From NCBI RefSeq assembly GCF_020594515.1, contig NZ_JAJCTH010000003.1, positions 1 through 64,000 of the forward strand: DNA of 64,000 nt, in the 5' to 3' direction. This stretch comes from Rhodoferax sp. U2-2l (GTDB lineage: Bacteria; Pseudomonadota; Gammaproteobacteria; Burkholderiales; Burkholderiaceae_C). Of this stretch, positions 62,878-64,000 are shown one piece after another. The notes under the pieces are model-generated. The model was not told where the DNA came from. It saw nothing but the letters and a program-made list of their open reading frames with translations, and made no database searches. Within the stretch, counting starts at the first letter, position 1; the number at the start of each line of letters is the position of its first letter. The position numbers and the translations under genes were made by a program.

Positions 62878-63552
62878 CTAGCCTGGGATTTTTTCGAGGC
62901 AGTAGCCCAGCCCACGCACGGTGGCGATGCGGATCGGGCCTTTTTCAATTTTCTTGCGCAGGCGGTGGATGTACACCTCGATGGCGTTGTTGCTCACCTC
63001 TTCACCCCATTCACACAGGCGCTCCACCAGTTGGTCCTTGCTGACCAGGCGGCCCGCACGCTGCAACAACACTTCCAGCAAGCCCAGTTCACGTGCCGAC
63101 AGCTCCACCATCACGCCGTCAATGGTGGCCACGCGACCGCCCTGGTCGTAGATCAGCGGGCCGTGTTTGATGGTGCTGCTGGCCGCGCCCATGCCACGGC
63201 GGCTCAAGGCGCGCACGCGCGCTTCGAGTTCCTGCAGGCTGAACGGCTTGGCCATGTAATCGTCGGCGCCGTAGTCCAGCCCCTTGACGCGTTCTTCGAC
63301 GCTGTCGGCGGCGGTCAGGATCAGCACCGGTAGCGCCGAGCCCCTGGCGCGCAGTTTTTTCAGCACTTCGAGGCCATGCATCTTGGGCAGGCCCAGGTCG
63401 AGGATCAGCAAGTCGAATTCGGTATTGGTCATCAGCGCTGCGTCGGCCTCGGAGCCGCTGGCCACATGGTCAACTGCCGCACCCGAACTGCGCAGGGTGC
63501 GCAGCAAACCATCGGCCAGAACCTGGTCATCCTCGGCAATCAAAATTCGCAT
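62878..63552 (-). CDS. OmpR-family response regulator, TctD/QseB type
   Basis: The 224-residue protein has a receiver domain (ILIAEDDQVLADGL, phosphoacceptor in LLILDLGLPKMHGLEVLK, LTAAD, KPF) and a winged-helix domain ending EVYIHRLRKKIEKGPIRIAT then VRGLGYCL. Forms a pair with the downstream kinase. Confidence 0.92.
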   Translation of the reverse strand: MRILIAEDDQVLADGLLRTLRSSGAAVDHVASGSEADAALMTNTEFDLLILDLGLPKMHGLEVLKKLRARGSALPVLILTAADSVEERVKGLDYGADDYMAKPFSLQELEARVRALSRRGMGAASSTIKHGPLIYDQGGRVATIDGVMVELSARELGLLEVLLQRAGRLVSKDQLVERLCEWGEEVSNNAIEVYIHRLRKKIEKGPIRIATVRGLGYCLEKIPG

Positions 63553-63620
63553 GGCGGTTTCCTCGTGATGGCCGCTGGGGCCGTTGGGTTACGGGATATT
63601 CGGTGCTTGCCGCAGTGATT

Positions 63621-64000
63621 TTAGGCCGCGTAAGCTTCCAGTCCGAGAGCGATCACGGTGGCCACTTCGGGACCCACGGCGGCGCGCAACTCGGCTTCGG
63701 TTTGTCTCACCGCTTCTTCAAAGGCCCGCAGCCAGGCCAGACCGATGGCGGTGAACACCACACGACGGGCGCGGGCGTCCTGCGGGTCGTCCTGGCGCTG
63801 CACCAGGCCCCAGGCTTCACACTGGTCCACCAGCTTGCCCATCGCCTGTTTGCTGACACCGGCGCGCTGGGCCAGTTCGGTCAGGCGCGAGCCGTCGAGT
63901 GCCAGATGCCGGGTGATGTGGATGTGGGAGGCCGTCAGGCTGCCGCGCGCCGCCAGGTTGGATAGCGCCAGCGGTACCCGGTCATTGCGGGCCATGAGTT
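63621..64000 (-). CDS. MarR-family regulator (5' end outside the window)
   Basis: At least 124 residues are visible with the MarR winged helix (LTELAQRAGVSKQAMGKLVD, LVQRQDDPQDARARRVVFTA). An ATG at 63995 would start MARNDRV, but the frame is open to the window edge and MarR proteins are usually about 150 residues, so the true start probably lies beyond. It is followed 68 bases on by the response-regulator gene. Confidence 0.75.
   Translation of the reverse strand, partial: LMARNDRVPLALSNLAARGSLTASHIHITRHLALDGSRLTELAQRAGVSKQAMGKLVDQCEAWGLVQRQDDPQDARARRVVFTAIGLAWLRAFEEAVRQTEAELRAAVGPEVATVIALGLEAYAA

Noticed and set aside
1..64000. CRISPR array, tRNA or rRNA genes, intact insertion sequences
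   Set aside because: No regularly spaced repeats, cloverleaf-like sequence, ribosomal sequence or complete transposase gene was noticed.

Overview
The window looks like a chromosomal segment of a high-GC betaproteobacterium, most likely a comamonad (Rhodoferax / Polaromonas / Acidovorax type). This rests on protein character, on gene families such as DUF1439, DTW, trimeric PNP and TctDE-like kinases, and on many copies of the 'CTAGCCCTTG..CAAGGGCTAG..GCAGCTAT' intergenic repeat that I associate with that family. No rRNA, tRNA, CRISPR array or intact insertion sequence was seen. Assignments are by reading translated sequence; no database search was possible.

Layout. 0-0.4 kb: the end of a gene, then two copies of a striking hairpin repeat (third copy at 56.0 kb). 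0.4-9.4 kb: RIO1 kinase; a divergent pair of alkylation/crosslink-repair glycosylase genes (AlkX/YcaQ-like and AlkC-like) sharing a LexA-type box; ExoD-like protein; methyltransferase; DUF4112; a deleted alkB pseudogene; a LysR/oxidoreductase pair; a DTW tRNA-modification enzyme. 9.5-13.9 kb: a two-component system, a secreted GlcG/HbpS-like protein, an ankyrin protein and a YpfH-like hydrolase. 13.9-22.2 kb: DUF1439, RarD, pirin, a truncated OsmC, MscS and sbcDC. 22.2-26.4 kb: two unlike Fic genes, a VOC gene, DUF1993 and a rearrangement scar carrying copies of gene 3' ends.

26.8-33.6 kb is the most unusual block: a NERD-UvrD helicase followed by a clearly AT-rich insert encoding a STAND-like ATPase and a PLD-like C-terminal protein. 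These two reading frames look like one roughly 1,640-residue gene broken by a single base. 33.7-38.1 kb: RoxA-like hydroxylase, YchJ, an Xre/RES toxin-antitoxin pair with a perfect 16-bp dyad operator, and a B12-binding radical SAM protein. 38.2-46.3 kb: a long minus-strand catabolic cluster (ThDP enzyme, eutBC, cdd, PNP, deoC, PEBP, deoA) for ethanolamine and nucleosides; both routes release acetaldehyde. 46.4-49.9 kb: a decayed toxin-antitoxin pair, then a two-gene cassette of a methyltransferase-fold protein and a reverse transcriptase of the stand-alone, defence-associated look, preceded by a perfect 13-bp inverted repeat. 50-54.1 kb: polyamine-type ABC transporter (potDABC). 54.3-64 kb: AIM24-like protein, ParA-like ATPase, topoisomerase III with a lysine-rich linker and a SWIB domain, divergent SET-domain methyltransferase, birA, SPOR-like protein, a second two-component system and a MarR regulator cut by the window edge.

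Two themes stand out. DNA repair is dense (AlkX-like, AlkC, broken AlkB, SbcCD, TopB). Defence or conflict genes are also dense (STAND/PLD, NERD helicase, RT cassette, RES/Xre, two Fic, a dead VapC-like toxin). The best candidates for an undescribed system are the RT plus methyltransferase-like cassette at 47.2-49.9 kb and the STAND/PLD gene at 26.8-31.7 kb.
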